Shown: positions 37,047-45,887 of the stretch, piece by piece | Numbering within the stretch: position 1 is the first letter of the stretch | Layout of the letters: each line of letters starts with the position of its first letter | Assembly (NCBI RefSeq): GCF_015062935.1 | Contig: NZ_SUTM01000001.1 | Coordinates: 1 to 64,000, forward strand | Reading direction: 5' to 3' | Origin: Methanobrevibacter sp. | GTDB lineage: Archaea; Methanobacteriota; Methanobacteria; Methanobacteriales; Methanobacteriaceae | Length of the DNA: 64,000 nt | Translations under genes and position numbers: made by a program | The notes under the pieces: model-generated | Told to the model about the DNA's origin: nothing | The model's database searches: none | Seen by the model: only the letters and a program-made list of their open reading frames with translations

Positions 37047-39164
37047 TTATAATGGTTTACAATACTTATTTTTATATTTCAGGAATTTTTCAGGGGTGAT
37101 TATTTCATCAATGTTTAGTTCTTTTTCTATCTTCTTCAAATCCTCAAGTGATAAAATTTTCAAGCATTTCTTAATATTTATTCGTTTTAATATTTTTTTT
37201 GTGAATGGTCGTTTAGAATCAAGAAAAGCAATATTTTTAAGGAAGTTTTTTACTAATTGACTATTTAAAATCAACATTGAGATGTATGCTTCATCAAAAT
37301 CATCAAAAGATAGATAATAACAAGTATTATCTAACATTGCTGGTTTTTCACTATAAATTAATGAAAATTTTGGATCTTTTTTAAAATTTGAAATTGCTAC
37401 TTTATATTTTTTAAATGAGTAATCTCCAATACCAAAAATGCTGAAATTAGGAGTATTTTTGTACATTTTACTTTTTCGTTTGTTAAAAAAATCTTTATTT
37501 TTATTTAAGTAGTCCCAGGTTTTAGGCAATTTTGTTTTAATGTAACTAGTGTCTTGCTTTAGTTTTTGTTGAGTAATTATTATATACATTGAAGTTTTAT
37601 TAACGATTGGTTTTTTAAGATTTCTGCTCTTAAACAAGGGGTATAAAAGATTATCCTCAATTAAAACAGTTTCATCAAGGTTATTTTTAAATTGGTTATT
37701 TTCATTAGTTAATTCTATAATTTTAGCGCAGTCATGTTTAATTCCTTCTTGCCATATCATTTCACATGGTCCATCAATATCAATGATATCTTGAATATTT
37801 GAAGAAGAATTCCTTGATTCAAAACTTAATTTATATAATATTTTTTCAGGGTCTGAAAAGTCTGAAACTTCACATATGTTATCTTTTAATCGTTTTTTTC
37901 CAAATTGCAGTATAAATAAACAAGCTTCGTCTTCAAGTTTAAAATATTTCGAATAACTGAAATTTATTTGTTTAACAAAATTATAAGAGATATTATTTTT
38001 TATTACTTCTTTAAAAACTTTTTTACTCACTTTTCTTTTACATATGAATGCAATAGTTGTTTTCGTGTTTTTAAATTCATCAATTATTTTTAGGATTATC
38101 TCCTTTGAAATATCAAAATTGTTTGTTTTAGGAATATTAATGTATGGAGTATCTGTTTTGATGTTTTTTGAGTTTAATTCTGAAATTTTTACATTTGCTG
38201 ACCATGGAAGATTCCCAAGGATTAGATAGGAATCATTTTTATTTATCATGTTGAAATTAAATTTAAAAATATCTTCATTAATCAAATTAATATTTTTAAT
38301 AGAATTATCAACTAAATTTAATTTTTCTTTATCAATTTCAATTCCATATATTTGTTTATAATGAAAAACACGTGCCGCACTTTTTAAAAAATTTCCAATT
38401 CCACAAGTTGGGTCAATAATTATAGTGGGGTTTATTTCCAATTTTTTTAAATAATCACACACAGTATCAGTAAAAAATAATGGTGTTTGATACTCAGATA
38501 ATTCTTTTTCATTGTATTTTTCATTAGTATAAATTCCTCCAAAGCTATTTTTTAACTTAAAAATTTGATTATATTTTATTCGCCATTGGAATGCATTAGA
38601 AATTGTTAGATATCCTTGTTTAGGAGGTGTGGATAAGATTTTTCTTGCTAGTTTTATTAAAATTTCTTTATCGCCCAGACCTTCCTGTTCGTCTAAAATT
38701 TCAACAATGTCTGATTCTTTTGCACCGAGTTCAATCATTTTACGTAATATTTTAGTTAGATTATAATCTCCGCTCTTTTCTGCTTCAATAAATATGCAAT
38801 GTTTAAAACCCAGATAACAGTTATTAGATGTATCTATCTTTTTATAAACAAAAATAAGTAAGTTATATCCTAAACCATAAATTTTTTGCTCAATATTTTT
38901 AAATGGTGATGAATTTTGAGGTTTTGTGACAGAAGTTACTTTGATATCAGTATTTATATGAGGATCAGGTAAATCAACTCCTTTTGCGCTTGATCCTATT
39001 GTAACTTCATATTTGTTTTTAAGATATTCTTCAAATTTATGTTCTATATAGGTTCCAATTGCTTTGCCGTCAGTAATTCCTAACAAATCTTCATGAGAAA
39101 TAGTACTTTCATATTTACAAAAGTTAATTGCCTCTTCTTTAAGTAGGTTGATGGTTAATTTCAT
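37047..39164 (-). CDS. Type IIG-like restriction-modification protein (nuclease plus N6-adenine methylase)
   Basis: 705 residues. The N-terminal part (about 1-150) looks like a PD-(D/E)XK nuclease, with GTYIEHKFEEYLKN and an acidic-x-Lys strand INTDIKVTSV. A methylase core follows: motif I IIDPTCGIGNFLKSAARVF, motif II IYGIEIDKEK and motif IV LGNLPWS. Motif IV is NLPW instead of the usual NPPY/F/W. The C-terminal ~300 residues probably recognise DNA (DNTCYYLSFDDFDEAYISML resembles the ends of type IIG enzymes). It has a GGAGAC ribosome site before ATG 39164. It is alone, very AT-rich and beside a tRNA cluster, consistent with horizontal gain. Confidence 0.75.
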   Translation of the reverse strand: MKLTINLLKEEAINFCKYESTISHEDLLGITDGKAIGTYIEHKFEEYLKNKYEVTIGSSAKGVDLPDPHINTDIKVTSVTKPQNSSPFKNIEQKIYGLGYNLLIFVYKKIDTSNNCYLGFKHCIFIEAEKSGDYNLTKILRKMIELGAKESDIVEILDEQEGLGDKEILIKLARKILSTPPKQGYLTISNAFQWRIKYNQIFKLKNSFGGIYTNEKYNEKELSEYQTPLFFTDTVCDYLKKLEINPTIIIDPTCGIGNFLKSAARVFHYKQIYGIEIDKEKLNLVDNSIKNINLINEDIFKFNFNMINKNDSYLILGNLPWSANVKISELNSKNIKTDTPYINIPKTNNFDISKEIILKIIDEFKNTKTTIAFICKRKVSKKVFKEVIKNNISYNFVKQINFSYSKYFKLEDEACLFILQFGKKRLKDNICEVSDFSDPEKILYKLSFESRNSSSNIQDIIDIDGPCEMIWQEGIKHDCAKIIELTNENNQFKNNLDETVLIEDNLLYPLFKSRNLKKPIVNKTSMYIIITQQKLKQDTSYIKTKLPKTWDYLNKNKDFFNKRKSKMYKNTPNFSIFGIGDYSFKKYKVAISNFKKDPKFSLIYSEKPAMLDNTCYYLSFDDFDEAYISMLILNSQLVKNFLKNIAFLDSKRPFTKKILKRINIKKCLKILSLEDLKKIEKELNIDEIITPEKFLKYKNKYCKPL

Positions 39165-39516
39165 TCTTTGTCTCCATTTTGTTAGTTGAAGATTTTTTAG
39201 AATGCAAATGGTGTGTTATGGTTTAAAGGATTATTTAGTTCTTTATATGTTTGGTTATACATGCTAAAAAACTTTATAAATTTAATATGTCTGTAGTATT
39301 ATAAATTTATTTCTCCTAACAAATTTTCAGATTAACTTCTTAAAGTTTATATAGTAGTTTGTAATAAATTAATTTATAGATTTTGTAAATTTTGTTTAAA
39401 AATTACAAAAAACCAAAAGCTTTATATATAAGTAAAACTAAACTTATTATTACTGTTTAAAGTCTTTTGATTTTTAATCATGGGTTTTATTTGGTTAAGT
39501 TAGATGGGTGTCTCAT
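39165..39516. other. Gene-free spacer between the methylase-like gene and the tRNA cluster
   Basis: No open frame with a ribosome site was seen. Very AT-rich runs at 39255-39300 and 39345-39375 may hold the promoter of the minus-strand methylase gene. AAAAGCTTTATATATAAG (39416-39433) fits a BRE/TATA for the tRNA array, about 90 bases before tRNA-Asn. Confidence 0.5.
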
Positions 39517-39589
<73 letters not shown>

Positions 39590-39594
39590 CTTTT

Positions 39595-39668
39595 GGGCCC
39601 ATAGCTTAGCCAGGTAGAGCGTCCGGCTCATAACCGGAAGGTCATGGGTTCGAAGCCCATTGGGCCCA
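39595..39668 (+). tRNA. tRNA-Met (CAT), elongator type or Ile2
   Basis: Acceptor GGGCCCA/TGGGCCC, anticodon CAT in CTCATAA, T loop TTCGAAG, discriminator A. Only five bases separate it from tRNA-Asn. The anticodon stem CCGG/CCGG lacks the three G-C pairs usual for initiators. A CAT tRNA could also be tRNA-Ile2 after agmatidine modification. Confidence 0.9.
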
Positions 39669-39691
39669 TGTTAAAATTATTTGTATTCGTT

Positions 39692-39770
<79 letters not shown>

Positions 39771-39825
39771 TAAAAATTTGTTAAGATTTTTCATGGTTTC
39801 TACGTATCCTTTGTTTTTTATTTAA

Positions 39826-39908
39826 GCGGGGGTGCCCGAGAGGCCAAAGGGGACAGGCTTAGGACCTGTTGACACAGGTCTTCCAGGGTTCGAATCCCTG
39901 CTCCCGCA
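39826..39908 (+). tRNA. tRNA-Leu (TAG)
   Basis: Acceptor GCGGGGG/CTCCCGC, anticodon loop CTTAGGA (TAG), and a long variable arm TTGACACAGGTCTTC typical of class II tRNAs. T loop TTCGAAT, discriminator A. Confidence 0.94.
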
Positions 39909-39942
39909 CTTTAACAACTTTTTATATTAATTATTTATATCT

Positions 39943-40015
39943 GCCGGGGTAGGGTAGGTGGTCATCCTCCAGGACTGTGGATCCTGGGACTCGGGTTCGA
40001 ATCTCGGCTCCGGCC
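39943..40015 (+). tRNA. tRNA-His (GTG)
   Basis: Acceptor GCCGGGG/CTCCGGC, anticodon loop CTGTGGA (GTG), discriminator C as expected for His. The extra G-1 is not encoded (T precedes), so it would be added after transcription. Confidence 0.92.
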
Positions 40016-40040
40016 TTATTTATAAAACTATTTTTATATT

Positions 40041-40073
40041 ACTTTTCAAATGCTCTCGCATATTTTTTAAATA
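40041..40073 (+). promoter_or_regulatory. hjc promoter with the shared CAAATGCTCTC element
   Basis: ACTTTTCAAATGCTCTCGCA (40041-40060) is followed directly by TATTTTTTAAATAC, a TATA-like stretch. The element differs from that before tnpB at one base in 20. Start codon 40117 lies about 45 bases beyond the TATA. Confidence 0.6.
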
Positions 40074-40116
40074 CTATTTTAAATAATATTTTCATATAGA
40101 AATTTTGAGTGTTAAT

Positions 40117-40527
40117 ATGGCTAAAAAAGGATCTGCTGAAGAAAGAGATTTGGTTCATAAATTATGGGATAGGAATTTTGCCGCTATGAGGGCTCCTGCT
40201 TCTGGCGGTGCTACTAAAAATCCATTGCCTGATGTTGTTGCGGGAAATGGTAAGATTTATCTGGCTATTGAAGTAAAGACAACTACCAAAGATAAGGTAT
40301 ATATTGAAGAGGCGCAAATTTCAGCATTGTGTGACTTTTCAAAAATTTTCGGTGCAAAGCCATATATTGGTGTTCGTTTTAAATATACTAAATGGTTATT
40401 TTTAGAGCCTGAAAATACTCCTAGAACCAGAAACGGTAATTATAAGGTTGAAAAGGATTATGCGTTGGAAAAAGGTTTGGAAATAGATGAAATAGCTGGT
40501 ATCGATAAACAAATGAAATTTGAATAA
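40117..40527 (+). CDS. hjc: Archaeal Holliday junction resolvase Hjc
   Basis: A 136-residue nuclease from ATG 40117 (MAKKGSAEERDLVHKLWDRN). It resolves four-way DNA junctions in recombination and repair. The PD-(D/E)XK site is visible as the Glu in the first helix, PLPDVVAGNGKIYLAIEVKTT (Asp, then Glu-x-Lys), and the following EAQISALCDFSKIF helix. Length and motif order match archaeal Hjc. It sits between tRNA-His and tRNA-Trp, and its promoter carries the element shared with tnpB and the integrase gene. Confidence 0.95.
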   Translation: MAKKGSAEERDLVHKLWDRNFAAMRAPASGGATKNPLPDVVAGNGKIYLAIEVKTTTKDKVYIEEAQISALCDFSKIFGAKPYIGVRFKYTKWLFLEPENTPRTRNGNYKVEKDYALEKGLEIDEIAGIDKQMKFE

Positions 40528-40579
40528 ATGGTAATGTTTATATATCATTAAAATATATTTATTATTGTATGTTATATGT

Positions 40580-40727
40580 GGGGTTATGGTGTAACCTGGC
40601 ATCATCTGGGACTCCAGTTGTCTTTGAAGAAATATACGCGTAACTGAACAGTATCCGTTGTGATGATCAATTGGAGTACTGAGGCAAGAGAAATCCCAGG
40701 ATCGGGGTTCAAATCCCTGTGACCCCA
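40580..40727 (+). tRNA. tRNA-Trp (CCA) with an intron
   Basis: Acceptor GGGGTTA/TGACCCC, discriminator A at 40727, anticodon loop start CTCCAG, T loop TTCAAAT. An insertion of about 75 bases (near 40618-40692) follows position 37 and must be spliced out; the anticodon stem TGGGA/TCCCA closes it. Introns at this place in tRNA-Trp are common in euryarchaea. Confidence 0.95.
40618..40692 (+). ncRNA. C/D-box guide RNA within the tRNA-Trp intron
   Basis: The intron shows a C-like box TTGAAGA, D' box CTGA (in TAACTGAACA), C' box GTGATGA and D box CTGA (in GTACTGAGG), in the right order. The stretch before D, CAATTGGAGT, is complementary to ACTCCAGTTG across the anticodon (one G-U pair). Counting five bases from D points to C34, the first anticodon base, as the 2'-O-methylation target. 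This agrees with the guide known in haloarchaeal tRNA-Trp introns. The guide before D' has no evident target in this tRNA. Confidence 0.8.
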
Positions 40728-40786
40728 TTTTCATATTAAACTTTTTTTCAAAACTTTTAATTACTTTCTTAATTATATTATTTTTC

Positions 40787-41392
40787 ATGTCAGATATTGT
40801 TTTTATATTGGGATTTAATTATGATTCAAATTGCTATTTGATTAATAAAAATATTTTGGTAGATACTGGAGCTGGCCAAAATAAGGATTATTTATTCTCT
40901 AAACTTCGTGAAAATGGTGTTGAACCTGAAGACATTGAACTGGTTGTAAATACTCACTGTCATTTTGACCATATTGGGGGAAACTATCTATTTCCTAATG
41001 CAAAAATTGCAGTTCACAGGTTGGATGCAGTTTCAATTAAAAATAAGGATACGTTGGGAACTTCAATGTCTGCTTTTGGTGATGAAGGCAATTCAAGAGT
41101 TGATATAGAACTAGAAGACGGTGATGAAATAGCTGATTTTAAAGTAATTCACACTCCTGGACATACAAGTGGAGGAATCTGCTTATGGGACGGTGAAAAT
41201 CTTATAAGCGGAGACACTATCTTTGCAGGCGGCGGAGTTGGCAGAATGGATATCGGCGGCGATTATGCTGATATGAAAAATAGTGTTGAAAAGCTATTAA
41301 AATTGGATGTTAAAAATATCTACCCCGGACATGGTCCAATAGTAGAAAATAATGGAAAAGACCATATTAAATTGTCTTATTCCTATTTATAA
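40787..41392 (+). CDS. Metallo-beta-lactamase-fold hydrolase
   Basis: A 201-residue zinc hydrolase of the glyoxalase II-like group. Motifs: VNTHCHFDHIGG (H-x-H-x-D-H), VIHTPGHTSGGICLW, LISGDTIFAGGGVGRMD and the final YPGHGP. All metal ligands are present. The substrate is unknown; a thioester or lactone is typical. It begins 59 bases after tRNA-Trp with little leader, and it converges on trkA with 8 bases between the genes. Confidence 0.92.
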   Translation: MSDIVFILGFNYDSNCYLINKNILVDTGAGQNKDYLFSKLRENGVEPEDIELVVNTHCHFDHIGGNYLFPNAKIAVHRLDAVSIKNKDTLGTSMSAFGDEGNSRVDIELEDGDEIADFKVIHTPGHTSGGICLWDGENLISGDTIFAGGGVGRMDIGGDYADMKNSVEKLLKLDVKNIYPGHGPIVENNGKDHIKLSYSYL

Positions 41393-41400
41393 TTTCTTTT

Positions 41401-42051
41401 TTATTTTTCTAATTTTTTGGAAACCTTTTTGAATGTTCCTCTTTTAACCACGACTGAAATTTTTTCGCCACGTGAAATAACGTCATCAGGCTGTGGAATT
41501 ACAAATTTTCCGTTTTGATATGTGGCAATTATAATAAAGTCTTTAGTAGGGGAAATGTCTTTAAATCGTTTTCCGACAACTTTGTCATTTGTAATTGTCA
41601 TTTCTTTAATTTCAGCATCTCCTTCTCCAAGTGTAGTCAATGTGGATACATTCGGATTCATTACATATTGTGCAAGTTCTCTTGCTGCGCTTATCTCTGG
41701 ACTTATTACCTTGTCAATTCCGACTTCTTTAAATGCTTCTTCGTGGTCAGGGTTACTTACACGAGCAATAATGTTTGGAACATCAAATTTTCTGACTAAT
41801 ATGCATGAAAGCAAGTTCGCTTCATCATTTCCAGTTGTTGCTATGAAATAATCTGCATCTTCAATATTGGTTTCTTCAAGCAACTTTGAATTTGTACCAT
41901 TTCCATGAATAACAAGAGCATCAAGTTCTGATGCAACATCATTGCATAATGATTCATCGTTTTCAATCAAAGTAATATCCGCTCCAGATTCAATTAAAAT
42001 ATTGGCAAGAGCAAGTCCTACACGACCTCCTCCCATAATAATTCCATACAT
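41401..42051 (-). CDS. trkA: TrkA-type potassium uptake regulatory subunit
   Basis: A 216-residue RCK protein. The Rossmann domain starts YGIIMGGGRVGLALANIL with the NAD-binding G-x-G-x-x-G and acidic LIENDE, then VIHGNGTNSKLLEE and FIATTGNDEANLLSCILVRK. The TrkA-C domain follows (DKVVGKRFKDISPTKDFIII). It gates the membrane partner in response to NAD(H) or ATP. It lies 54 bases downstream of trkH. A GAGGTGG ribosome site supports ATG 42051. Confidence 0.94.
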   Translation of the reverse strand: MYGIIMGGGRVGLALANILIESGADITLIENDESLCNDVASELDALVIHGNGTNSKLLEETNIEDADYFIATTGNDEANLLSCILVRKFDVPNIIARVSNPDHEEAFKEVGIDKVISPEISAARELAQYVMNPNVSTLTTLGEGDAEIKEMTITNDKVVGKRFKDISPTKDFIIIATYQNGKFVIPQPDDVISRGEKISVVVKRGTFKKVSKKLEK

Positions 42052-42105
42052 TAAACCACCTCGCTACAATTAATAATCATTATTTAGTATTATCTAAATA
42101 TAAAC

Positions 42106-43539
42106 TTATCTTTTAAAAATTTCAAATCCTGCTCTTAAAGTAATCAATACAGGATATATTTCCAACCTTCCGGTCCACATGTCAAACATGCTGACCACTT
42201 TTAATATAGGATTTAGGGTGTGGTTTATAACTCCAAGTTCCAAACCATTGTTACCCTGCAGTGACATTGCAGCAAACAGGCTTCTGAATGGATCATATCC
42301 GAATAAACAGAATAAAGCCCATGTAAACATTATGAACATCATGTAAAGTGTAATGTAGTTTCCTGCCTGCGATATTGCCTTTTCAGGAATTTTATGTCCA
42401 TGTAACTTCACAGGCACAACCCTTCCTTCAGGGGACAATATCTCTCGGATGTGTCTGTAAATTCCTTTAAAAAATGTAATCATTCTTACAAGTTTTATAG
42501 CACCTACTGTGGATCCGTTTGAACCTCCTGTAATCATAAGGCACATGATACATATTATTACAAATGACGGCCATCTTGCCATGGTCAACGGTGATGCAAC
42601 ACTGGCTCCTGTGGTGGTTATGGCTGAAACAACGGTAAACAGCAAATCTATTGGAACAATGTTTGACAATAGATAAAGCATGAATGTTACTGTCGCAATA
42701 ACTGTAATTATAATTTTAAACTGTAAATCTTGAATCAGGGATTTTCCTCTTGTTTTAATAACGTTGTAGTGCACTAAAAAGCTGGTTGCACCAAGAATCA
42801 TTAAAACAATTGAAATGAAATAAATCAAATCGTCATTATAGTATCCCATATTTGCATTTTTAATGCTCATTCCGCCTGTTGAAATGATACTGAAAGTGTT
42901 ACAGATGGAATCAAAAGCAGGCATTCCGGCCAATAGGTATAGGATTATTCCTGCAATAGTATATATTGCATAAATTTGCAGTGTCTTTTCCAGTGTGGTT
43001 TTAATACTTGGTTTAATTCTCTCATCTCTTGCTTCGGAGTGATATAATTTTGATGATACTGACCCGGGTTTTGTTAAGATACCAACTACCATAACAACAA
43101 CTCCCAAACCACCAATCCATTGTTCTAAGGCTCTAAAAAATAGTATACTGTGAGGTAAAATTTCAACATCTTCAAACATTGTTATTCCGGTCCCGGTTAA
43201 TGCTGACATACTTTCAAATATGGCATCGATAGGGGGCATGTGTGTCGCAAGCATAAAAACAAGTCCTCCGATAATACTTGCCCACAGCCATGCAAATGAT
43301 GAAATCATCATCCCATGTTTAAGCCGTATGGTTTTTTTGGCTCTGTCTTCCAAATATTTCACAAGACCATAACCCAATAATATTGAAATCGCACCTGGAA
43401 TAACAAAACTAATCAAATCAAATTCAAAATAAACTAAATCAAATATTAATGGTATCAGACACATCATTCCGATTCCAATCATAATATAACCGGAATTTTT
43501 TGCCACTATCAATAAATCTGTTTTAGTTATATACCTCAT
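42106..43539 (-). CDS. trkH: TrkH/KtrB-type potassium uptake membrane protein
   Basis: 477 residues with about ten membrane segments. Four selectivity-filter-like loops are visible: SMSALTGTGITMFED, TFSIISTGGMSIKNA, VVSAITTTGASVASP and AMSLQGNNGLELGV, the pattern of the TrkH/KtrB/HKT family. The C-terminus GRLEIYPVLITLRAGFEIF is also typical. It takes up potassium, driven by a cation gradient and regulated by TrkA encoded downstream in the same operon. Confidence 0.95.
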   Translation of the reverse strand: MRYITKTDLLIVAKNSGYIMIGIGMMCLIPLIFDLVYFEFDLISFVIPGAISILLGYGLVKYLEDRAKKTIRLKHGMMISSFAWLWASIIGGLVFMLATHMPPIDAIFESMSALTGTGITMFEDVEILPHSILFFRALEQWIGGLGVVVMVVGILTKPGSVSSKLYHSEARDERIKPSIKTTLEKTLQIYAIYTIAGIILYLLAGMPAFDSICNTFSIISTGGMSIKNANMGYYNDDLIYFISIVLMILGATSFLVHYNVIKTRGKSLIQDLQFKIIITVIATVTFMLYLLSNIVPIDLLFTVVSAITTTGASVASPLTMARWPSFVIICIMCLMITGGSNGSTVGAIKLVRMITFFKGIYRHIREILSPEGRVVPVKLHGHKIPEKAISQAGNYITLYMMFIMFTWALFCLFGYDPFRSLFAAMSLQGNNGLELGVINHTLNPILKVVSMFDMWTGRLEIYPVLITLRAGFEIFKR

Positions 43540-43619
43540 ACATATCTAATATTATTAAAATATCTATATAAATTTATAAGTATTATGAAATTACATATTT
43601 TAAAATAATAGTTGATAAT

Positions 43620-44684
43620 ATGGATTGTAAAACAATTATTTTATTAGGAATAAGTCTGCTTATATTGGCCGTAATGTTATGGTTTGTAGGGATAGACAAT
43701 GTTATTAATGCTTTAAAAGTTGCAAATGTGACTATTATTGCTTTAGCGGTCGTTACTCAATTGGTAACTTATGTGTTATACACTTTAAGGTGGAAAATCC
43801 TTAACAATCTTGCAGGCATGAACGTTGGAGTTAAAAAGTTACTGCCTATGGTATTGGTGGGTCTTGCTGTAAATAACATAACTCCTTCCGGACGTGGTGG
43901 GGGAGAGCCTGTAAGGGCATACCTTTTGTCCAAGGATAATGATGATTATCATTTTGAAGAGACATTTGCAACTGTTGTTGCAGATAGGGCTCTGGATACT
44001 TTTCCTTTTGTTGTTCTGGCCGCAATCACAATTGCTTCAATGGCATTGTTTTTTAACTTTCCATTATGGTTGCTTGTGGTAATGGTCATTGCAGTCATAG
44101 CTATTGTTGCAGTTTTGGTGATTTTAATTTACATGTGCATTAATCCTAGTTTTGGAGGCCGTGTTGAAGGATGGATTGTAGGTCTTGTAAGAAGGTTCTA
44201 TAAGAAAAACTCCGAAAAATTGGAATCTCAAATTCATGATGCCATATTCGGATTCCAGGGGACTATGAAAATATTGATTTCAAATAAAAAGGGATTGGTA
44301 GTTACAGTCGCATTATCTTTTATTATATGGATTTTTGAAATCCTTAGGGTTTATTTGGTCTTCTTGGCATTCGGCGCTAACGTTAATTTGATAGTAATTG
44401 GTGAAGTATTCATCCTTGCTTGTTTAGTTGGTATGATTCCTCTTCTTCCAGGGGGAATTGGTGCAATAGACAGTGTAATGATTATATTTTATTCCGCTGC
44501 AGGAATATCCGCTTCCGTAAGTGCTGCGGCTACAGTTATAGAAAGATTGATTTCATATTGGATGCCTACCATTATCGGTTTGGTTATTTTACCTTATTTC
44601 GGATCTTCTGTTTTGGATAAGGTATCATTCGGTTCTTCTTCAGAAGAGATTGAAGAATCAATAGCGGAAGACATTGAAGAGTAA
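43620..44684 (+). CDS. Flippase-like/lysylphosphatidylglycerol-synthase-type membrane protein
   Basis: 354 residues with about eight membrane helices. Family marks are RWKILNNLAG, VGLAVNNITPSGRGGGEPVRAY, FATVVADRALDT, and toward the end EVFILACLVGMIPLLPGGIGAIDSVMII. Relatives include AglD of haloarchaea and the membrane part of bacterial MprF, which act in lipid or glycan transfer across the membrane. The exact substrate is unknown. The acidic C-terminal tail is EEIEESIAEDIEE. Confidence 0.88.
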   Translation: MDCKTIILLGISLLILAVMLWFVGIDNVINALKVANVTIIALAVVTQLVTYVLYTLRWKILNNLAGMNVGVKKLLPMVLVGLAVNNITPSGRGGGEPVRAYLLSKDNDDYHFEETFATVVADRALDTFPFVVLAAITIASMALFFNFPLWLLVVMVIAVIAIVAVLVILIYMCINPSFGGRVEGWIVGLVRRFYKKNSEKLESQIHDAIFGFQGTMKILISNKKGLVVTVALSFIIWIFEILRVYLVFLAFGANVNLIVIGEVFILACLVGMIPLLPGGIGAIDSVMIIFYSAAGISASVSAAATVIERLISYWMPTIIGLVILPYFGSSVLDKVSFGSSSEEIEESIAEDIEE

Positions 44685-44712
44685 TCTTCAATTATTTCAT
44701 ACTTTCTTTTTT
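44673..44712 (+). terminator. Hairpin after the flippase-like gene
   Basis: ATTGAAGA (44673-44680) pairs with TCTTCAAT (44685-44692) over GTAA, which includes the stop codon. A T-rich run follows at 44702-44712. Confidence 0.65.
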
Positions 44713-44847
44713 TTAAATTTTTTCGTAAAACGATATTCGATGTAAATAGAAAACTTTATTTTAATAATAAGATATACTTTTAAATGTTATAGAATTAGAT
44801 TAATTTATAATTTTAATCTGATTTTCAACGAACTTAATGGTGAAAAA

Positions 44848-45732
44848 ATGGAAATTAATGGCGTAAAAATACAAGATACCTTTGCTGAAGGTTTCGGAAT
44901 TAAAGTATCTAGATTAATTATTACTGCTGCTACTAAACATTTAGCTAAAATTGCAGCTACTGAAGCTACCGGATTTGCTACTTCAGTTATCGGATGTCCT
45001 GCAGAAGCAGGTATCGACCAATATGTTCCTCCAACTGAAACTCCAGATGGAAGACCAGGTTATGCAATCATGATTTGCCACATGTCTAAAAAAGCTTTAG
45101 GCGGACAAATTATGGACAGAATCGGTCAATGTGTTTTAACCGCTCCTACTGCAGCAGCATTCAATGCTCTTGAAAGTGAAGAAGCATTCCCAACTGGAAA
45201 ACAACTCAAATTCTTCGGTGACGGATTCGAAACTGAAAAAGAAGTAAACGGTAAAAAAATGCACGTAATTCCTATCATGTCTGGTGACTTTTTAGTAGAA
45301 GATGAAATGGGATGGAAAGATGGAGTAGCTGGTGGAAACTTCTTCATTATGGCTGACAGTCAAATGGCTTCTATTGTTGCAGCTGAAGCTGCTGTTGATG
45401 CTATTCACGCTGTTGCTGGTGTAATTACTCCGTTCTCTGGTGGTATGGTTGCTTCTGGTTCCAAAACAGGTTCCAAATACTCATTCATGAGCGCATCTAC
45501 CAACGAAAAAGAATGTGTAACCTTAAAAGATCAAGTTGACACTGAATTACCAGAAAATGTATTTGGTAACATGGAAATCGTTATTGACGGTGTAGATGAA
45601 GAATCCGTCAAAGCTGCTATGAAAGCAGGTATTGAAGCTGCTTGCCAGGTACCTGGTGTTCTTGAAATCGGTGCTGGTAACTACGGCGGAAGCTTAGGAC
45701 CTTACCAAATCCACTTACAAGAATTATTCTAG
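44848..45732 (+). CDS. ftr: Formylmethanofuran-tetrahydromethanopterin formyltransferase
   Basis: A 294-residue enzyme of the second step of methanogenesis from CO2: it moves the formyl group from methanofuran to tetrahydromethanopterin in the cytoplasm. Recognised from [71 protein letters not shown] and [16 protein letters not shown]. Length is that of Ftr. It is a single gene with GGTGA four bases before ATG. Codon use is biased toward that of highly expressed genes, and a strong terminator follows. Confidence 0.98.
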   Translation: MEINGVKIQDTFAEGFGIKVSRLIITAATKHLAKIAATEATGFATSVIGCPAEAGIDQYVPPTETPDGRPGYAIMICHMSKKALGGQIMDRIGQCVLTAPTAAAFNALESEEAFPTGKQLKFFGDGFETEKEVNGKKMHVIPIMSGDFLVEDEMGWKDGVAGGNFFIMADSQMASIVAAEAAVDAIHAVAGVITPFSGGMVASGSKTGSKYSFMSASTNEKECVTLKDQVDTELPENVFGNMEIVIDGVDEESVKAAMKAGIEAACQVPGVLEIGAGNYGGSLGPYQIHLQELF

Positions 45733-45772
45733 AGAGAATTCACATTCTCTTTTTTTTACTTTTTTTTTACTT
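45733..45772 (+). terminator. Hairpin and poly-T after ftr
   Basis: AGAGAAT (45733-45739) pairs with ATTCTCT (45744-45750) over TCAC, followed by eight T and then two further long T runs. It is the clearest terminator in the window. Confidence 0.85.
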
Positions 45773-45887
45773 TTTTTAATTTCATTTATCTAATGTTCAC
45801 TAATTAATAATATATTTTTATAATTGATGTTGTACAAACAATTAAGTGTGTATAATAATTTAAATTATTGAGTATATTGGTGATTAT

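Noticed and set aside
39595-39668. Initiator tRNA for the CAT anticodon gene
   Set aside because: The anticodon stem lacks the G-C pairs expected in initiators; elongator Met or Ile2 fits better.
40402-40788. Minus-strand frame of 128 codons across the end of hjc and tRNA-Trp
   Set aside because: It crosses a clear tRNA gene and its intron, so it cannot be a real coding region.
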